DNA of 37,510 nt from Seison nebaliae (lineage: Eukaryota > Rotifera > Pararotatoria > Seisonacea > Seisonidae), in the NCBI GenBank assembly GCA_023231475.1, contig JALJEE010002483.1:1-37510 (forward strand), given 5' to 3'. Below the pieces are notes generated by a model. It did not search any database and was not told the DNA's origin. It saw nothing but the letters and a program-made list of their open reading frames with translations. The stretch's first letter is position 1. Each line of letters starts with the position of its first letter. Below, in pieces: positions 31,081 to 37,510 of the stretch. A program made the position numbers and the translations under genes.

Positions 31081-34000
31081 ATGAGTTGGGATTCCGCTTC
31101 TAATAAAGATTTGGATTTCATCTTTGATGATTCTGAAGATTCGAAACAGGAAAAACCAAAAAAATCTCGGTAAGCGTTTTTCATTTTTGAATTATATTCA
31201 ATTAAAAATATTTTCTAGTTTTCATATTTATAAGAAAGATGAATTAAAACCAATCTTTCAAAAAGATGAGATTGCGGCGATTTACCAAAGTAGAACATTA
31301 TTGAAAGAAATTGAAGAGATACGAGAAAAACTGAGAGATAATGTGGAAGAAGCAAAGTCATTTTTTTCACTATTCACTTTTGTTTCGAATATTTAATAGA
31401 AATGATCTCAAGAAAGCTGAGATGCAATTGACGGAATTAAATGAAACTTTAGATAATTATGATGAATGTTTAATAAAAACGGGAAATGACATGTTTATAA
31501 TGAATTTTATAGAGAATACATCAAATTTCTTTAGAACTCAGAGAAATCGGTTGTTAAAGAACGTCGATATAGTGTCCCAAAGGAAGGATGAACAATTGGA
31601 AATTGTGGAAGAGAAAGAAAAATTCCTGAAAGAATCTGAGTTAGTTCTCAAAAAATTGAATTAATCATTGCTAAGTTGTTGACAGATTAAAATTAAGTAA
31701 ATTTGAAGTAGCAAGAGCTCAAGACAAAGAATTGGAATGGCAATTGAAACAAAAAGAAGATATGTTGAGTACGTATAAAGAGAAAGCGACAAAAATTCGA
31801 TTTGATCGTGAAAACTTCAAACAGGAAAGTCGTCGTTCAGCGATGGATAAGAAATTGAAGTTAATTCCCAAATATATTTAAATTGTTGACTACGTATCTT
31901 TTAGTGAGTTAGATAGGGAAATTGCGGAACAGGAAAAATTAATTGAAGATTTAAAATCGACTAATACGCAGAAATTGGCAGAGAGGAAACAGGACGCGAA
32001 GAAAATTTATGGAAAGTTCGGGGTTCTTGAATACTAGAGATAATGAAATGGAAATTTCTAGATTGCTGGAAGAGAAACAACAAATTATTCTCGAGCAAAA
32101 TGAAGAACGGAATAAATTTATGAAAAACATTTTAACATATCAACGAAATCGTCAACAAAATATTGTTACTCAATTTTGAAAAATCTTTAAAAATTTTTTT
32201 AAAATAAATTTCTCAAATTTGTTTAACTTTCAATTGAATTAGCAAAAATTGAAGACTCAAATTTATCGTTCGGAAGTGGCAAAGAAAGCAAGAGAAGCGG
32301 AAGATATCCAATTGATCGATGCCATGAAATCTGTTTCGGAAAATCCAAAATTTTTGATGCCAATTAAAACAGCGTTGAAATCGAAAGAAAATCAAAAAAT
32401 GTTTTTTTTTTCAATTATAATCGGTTAACATTATTCTAAATTCAGGAAAATGGGAAAAGAAATTGAACAACGTAAAAATAAAATTTTGAAGAAATTGGTC
32501 GAAGAGAAGAAATCAGTATCAGTAAGAACAATGAAGAAACAATTACGTAAATCTCATTCCAGTACTTTAGTTTCTCGCTCAGTTTTTCTTCTTCTCTTCA
32601 AAAAAATTTTTTATTATTTAAAGGACACGTTACCGCAAGAATTATTCGAAACAAAAGATTTCGATGATTTATTATCAGAAGATGAAATTATCGTCACGAA
32701 GAGATCAAGTGTTATTCTATTAACTCTCTCAGATTTCTCGAGTTTTCTCTGATTTTGAATATTTAGATCGAATCGATTATTTCACTTCCACAACTCGATC
32801 CACTAAATATGAGTTAGACATTCTAATTAATAATTCATATTTCCATTTCCAATTGAATTAGAAAAGAGTATGAAGGATATACGTGCCATCGATAATGAAC
32901 CTCATTTATGGCAAGAAGATATCGAATTAAAAGATCCGAATCATAATAAGAAACTTCGCAAACCAAAAAGAGTATTGAAAACAGATAGAATTTTAGAATA
33001 TGAAAATTCTTTTCTTGATCCATCAGTACCACACGCTACTTTAATCGGTTATCAATTCTCTGAGAAAATTGATGAGAAAAGTCCGGCGGAATTAGTTTTA
33101 AAGATTTTTATTAAAATTAATATGCCAATTAAAAAAATAAATTTTTTCTATAATTACAGGAACGATTGTTTAACAATCTTCATCGACAAAGAGAAAAAAT
33201 TCAAGAAGAAAAAATTTATGCAGGAAAAAAATTTACTGGAGTTCCATTTAGTGCCACACCAAACAAAATAGTTTTTGAAGTTAAGTTTTTTTCTTTCAAA
33301 TTTTAAAATTTGAAAATCAAATTATAAATTGAAAACTTTTTCAGGATTATGATTTAGATGTTGAAAAAAAAATGAAAGTTGTATTAACAAACATTTCTTA
33401 TGGAATGAATTCGATTCGATATTATGGAATGTCTCAAAATTTGAAGGATTATTTAGAAGTTAATTTTAAACCAATTGGACGGTTGTCTGCTGGTTTATCA
33501 TGTGAAGCAGAAATTGTATTTTTTACAAAAGTTTAATAAATTTATATGATTATGGAGAATAATGTGCATGATTCAAATAGCTAAATACAAATTTGGAAGG
33601 AGTAATTGAATTTCAAACAAATTCTTGTAATTTTAAAATTCCGGTGAATATTCGATGCAAAAGTTGTAAGGTGAATAATTTAGTGGAATCTATAGGATAT
33701 TTTAAAATTAATTTTTTGTCTAAGGTATCAATTAAATCGACTGAAATAAAATTTTCCCAAATTATCGTTGAACAAACCGATACACAATATTTAATTATTG
33801 CTAACGATGGATCACTTTCTACTAATTTCACAATTACACCCATATTGCATACACCAACCGTATCAAAAACATCAATTGATGATAAAACAAGTCATAGTCA
33901 ATCGATTATCATTCAACCAAAGACATACATCGAATGTTTATTGGTTCGTATTTTATATTGAGAAAATAGTTGAATAATATAATATTTTTCAAAGACTGAA

Positions 34001-37000
34001 GGAGAACTACACCCAAGAAGTGTAAGAAAAATCCCATTTAAATTCTCTCCAGAAAGTATCGGTGAATTCTTCTACGAATATCTCATCACATTTTCAGATA
34101 CGGAAACGGAAGACGTTATAATTATTTTCAAATATTATTTAAATGTTTTTATCTAAAAATTTTAGAGACATATCTCTTTGACAGGGAAATCATTCGAATT
34201 TCCGATTTATTTAAAAACGAAAATGATCGACTTTAAAATTTGCATGTATGATCGTAATTATCAAGAGAATATCGTTATCGTCAATGAGTTGGATTATAAT
34301 AATTTCTCTGATTTTCTTATGACATAATTTTCAAGTTCTCGAACTACCGTACCATTTGTTATTCATATCGACCACAATTTGGAATCACATTTGAATGTAA
34401 CTCCATCTTTCGCTTATGTTCAAGGCAAATCAGAATTTAATATCATGGTAAAATGGCATCCAAAGTTAATGTTATTTTAGGAATTTCATTCTCATTGTTT
34501 CTTAGAGATACGTTGCCAATTGACGTTCCTGATTATTATGATGAAGAAACGAAAACATTCCAATATCGATTAGATATTCTGATTAAATCTCATGTATTAG
34601 ATTGTTTTATTTATTCGATTCCGACTACGACTGAAATAGAAATTATTTATCCACATCGCATTATGGATTTTGGTTATATCAACACATCAACTTATGTGAA
34701 GAAGAAATGTAAATTGAAGAATCATTCAATTCTACCACAGGAATATGGTTTTGTAGAGAATCCTTCAGTTTTCCATTTTTCTTTGTTTCGTTGAATTATT
34801 CAAATTTGATATTCTCATAACACTTTTGCAGTTCGTCACAATAAAACCAAATAATGGTTTCGGTACTCTATTGCCTCATGAGACAATTGACATTTTAATT
34901 TTCCTAACAATCGATCTACCGGGTGAATATAATTTTCAAATTCTTTGCAAAAATCTTTTAAACAAGTTATTTGACAATTGATGAATTAATTAAGTCCTGA
35001 AACATTTAACAGAGTTTCAACTTTGAAATGTAAAGCAGTCGTTGCATTATCTCCGTTACAAATTAATCCTTTGAAAATGTACTTCACTGACACGGCATTG
35101 GGAGACTCGGAAAGTAAAGATATATCTCTTTCTCAACAAGTTACAGTCGATTCGGCTAATAATCGAGAAAGTATCTGGTATGAATTTGGTCGTAGTGGGT
35201 CATTCACTATAACACCGAAATCAGGTGAAATTCTCGTGAATGGAGTTAGATAATTAAAAATAAATATTTTTTTCTTCAAAATACTTTTCAGTCGAATGTT
35301 GTTACTGTTACTTATAAACCGATAAAGAAGGAACAAAATGAAGAAAATAGTACTACTGATTTTACTGATTATGTTCAAGTTCCATGTTATGTTGGTAAGA
35401 GATATGATAACGATCGATTTATCCATCGGTGCCATTTTTCTTATATTTTTTTAAATTTATTTACCGATATTTTCAGGTCTGAACATACATTATATGTCGA
35501 TTTGTATGGAACGTTCATACATCCTCCGTTAACTATCACATCAGAAAAAGGAACATCAGTTGTTGATTTTGGTCTTGTTCCAATTAACGATTCGACATCC
35601 CAATCACTAATATTTCACAATACAACAAATAAGAAATTAATAGTTTATTATTCTCTACATTAATTTCGATCACAAATTTATGTTAGATCCAACAAAATTT
35701 CATTTTAAATGTTATGAGTCCCTTTTCACTTCAACGAACAATTTACGAAATTGAACCTTATGAAAATGCATTAGCAATTCTCGAATTTAGACCAAAACAT
35801 CCTCACACAGTTCAGAAATTACTTCCCCTTAATCATTTAATACTTCTAGTATTTGGAAAAAACCGTTTTCACATGTAATCTTTCGAGTGCCACTGTGCAT
35901 CTGAAAGGTGTTGGTGTCCAACCAAAATTAGGAATGAAAATCGATGGAAATGAAGTAGCGGATTTTATCGATTTTGGTTACATCAAAGTTGGATTGAGTG
36001 ATCATCGAACAATTACAGTTAATTTCCGTTTTCTAATAAAAATCTTAATCGATATTTTCTCAAAGTTAACAAATAATATGGAAATTCCAATTTCATACAA
36101 AATTAAATTCGCCAGTAACAAAGAAGATTTTATAATTGAAAACAAAGAAAAATATTTATCGAATCCTCATTGTCAACATTCTTCAGTCAAATACGAATTA
36201 CCTGAGAACTCTTTCTACAAAGAAGTTATTAATAATATTGTTAATAAAGATCCTCCGATTATCGGTCAGTTTATTTTTTGAAATTATTCTATTAAATTTA
36301 TTCCCCGATCTTAAGGACCTTATAATGAAAGTGGATGTAATGCATTTGTTGTCAGTAAGATTCAAGGAACAATTAACCAAAGTTCATTCATTAAACTATC
36401 AAATTAATCAAGTGACGATAACTTTTCGGTAAATGTTTAGGTCAAGAAACCAAAATTGATATCATTTTCCATCCAGATCGATCTAGTAACATGTACAGCG
36501 ATATCCTTCGTGTAGAAACTTGTAATGCTTCTAGTGTGTTCGAAATTCAGTTATTTGGTTAAATTGTTTATGTTGAATTAGGGTTTAATTAAAAAAAACC
36601 TGCAGGATGTGGATCAAGAAATTCCATATATATTGATGGGTTGGAAAGTTTCAAAAGTGGAATTGAAGCGGCAGAAATGCCTATTCAAATGGGATTTTAT
36701 GAAAGTTTCTTTACTTCTTATTTATAATATTTGATGTAATATAAAACATCTCTTACAAGATATTAGTAAGATTCGATTCGTAAAATTTCATGCGACATCC
36801 GATATCATAGCACATACTCCAATTCTTGAAAAACGTTTTTTGATCGGAGCAGTATGTGACCCCAACAATACTAAACATAAAACTGAAGTTACTTTCGAAG
36901 ACTTGCGATTGTTAGAAGCGATCGGTGTTACCGTCGAACCGGTAAAAGTTTCGTTATATAAATCAACTTTTTTCATTATTGTGTTTAATATTATTTTTAG

Positions 37001-37212
37001 TTTACGTTAGACAAAGATGAACCGAAAGAAATTAAAGTAAAATGGGATACGGAATTAAGAAGTAACGAAGTTTGAAATTTATAGTTTTACGTGTCTAATT
37101 TTTTTGCCCCCAATAGGTAATTCGTCATCATGAATTTAATATTAATGTTAAATCAGAAAAATCTGAAAAATGGAAAATAATTACCTTCTTTTTATTGAAA
37201 ATTAATTCGTAA
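31081..37212 (+). CDS. CFAP74: CFAP74, cilia and flagella associated protein
   Basis: Component of the central-pair (C1d) projection of motile axonemes in other species. Many short exons from ATG at 31081 to the stop at 37210-37212, separated by 45-65 nt introns. The N-terminal third (to about 32750) is coiled coil, for example ARAQDKELEWQLKQKEDML. Then DTLPQELFETKDFDDLL and the family hallmark near 33230-33520: GKKFTGVPFS, then VLTNISYGMN and GRLSAGLSCEAEI, matching CFAP74. Further matches are DFKICMYDRNYQ, then IMDFGYINTS, NHSILPQEYGFV and IKPNNGFGTLLPHETID. The rest consists of repeated ASH/MSP-type beta domains. No breaks were needed to follow the frame through the exons I traced; those from about 36000 onward were read only in part. 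The protein is probably about 1500-1600 residues. Confidence 0.9.
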
Positions 37213-37510
37213 AAGATTAAATTGTTTTTTTTATTTCGAAAAAAATGAATGAAATTTCAATTGTTAATCAATTACCGTCGTGTGGGGCAATTTAGGAAAG
37301 TGGGGCAACTTTGGAAGAAACTTTTAAAACTTGTATTAAAAGGGATTTTTTAAAGTCAATACCTATATAAATATCCCAGGGGGACCAAGAAAATTTAAAT
37401 TGGATTTATCGAGAATAAATCTTAATATATCCAGAATAAATTTCGATATATTCGAAATTTGGATAAAACTAAATTTATTCAAATTAAAACGGGATATATC
37501 CAAAAAAAAT
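37213..37510. repeat. AT-rich and GTGGGGCAA short repeats at right edge
   Basis: After CFAP74 the phrase GTGGGGCAA occurs twice about 20 bases apart (37280-37310). Then ATATATCCAGAATAAAT-like and ATATTCGA-like words recur (37400-37500). They may be the edge of a dispersed repeat, cut off by the window end. No gene is visible. Confidence 0.4.

Noticed and set aside
31081-37212. Nematode origin suggested by short introns and possible operon
   Set aside because: CFAP74 and a motile axoneme are absent from nematodes, so this origin does not fit.

Overview
The window is nuclear DNA of a small-genome animal. It is AT-rich and its genes are split by very short GT-AG introns, most of them 45-63 nt. 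The conserved genes are metazoan in type: an ATP8B-class P4-ATPase flippase, an SLC7/LAT amino-acid transporter, PIGC, CSTF3, SNRNP27 and CFAP74. CFAP74 belongs to the motile-cilium axoneme, so the animal should have motile cilia or flagellated sperm. That argues against nematodes and most mites. I cannot name the species; a compact invertebrate such as a rotifer or tunicate would fit, but this is only inference.

Layout. 1-3500: a tRNA-Asp(GTC) on the minus strand, a broken MULE-type DNA transposon, and a decayed coiled-coil reading frame. 3575-9010: three intronless genes that are not standard conserved genes. Two of them are head to head and share a BAF-like (barrier-to-autointegration factor) domain. 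One of these carries the domain at its N-terminus, followed by about 36 copies of a 9-residue Ser/Lys/Arg/Glu repeat. The third is an orphan. 9700-12560: two divergent, probably paralogous small genes for two-pass membrane proteins, about 2 kb apart. 12560-16130: a long gene-poor stretch. 16131-20056: the flippase. 21211-22914: the amino-acid transporter, convergent with PIGC (22989-24216, minus). CSTF3 (24382-27583, minus) lies just upstream of PIGC and is divergent from SNRNP27 (27793-28392). 28503-30760 (minus): a secreted protein of unknown function. 31081-37212: CFAP74, divergent from it. The last 300 bases hold AT-rich and GTGGGGCAA-type repeats.

Functional themes. CSTF3 (mRNA 3' end processing) and SNRNP27 (tri-snRNP splicing factor) share a 209-base promoter region. 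CSTF3 and PIGC lie in the same direction 165 bases apart, and a strong splice acceptor sits directly before the PIGC start codon; this may be an operon resolved by trans-splicing. The flippase, the transporter and PIGC are unrelated membrane housekeeping functions.

The most original part is 3575-9010. A pair of divergently transcribed BAF-domain proteins, one with intact hairpin residues and a long phospho-repeat tail, the other with an eroded hairpin and a PP1-docking-like motif, looks like a lineage-specific chromatin or nuclear-envelope module.
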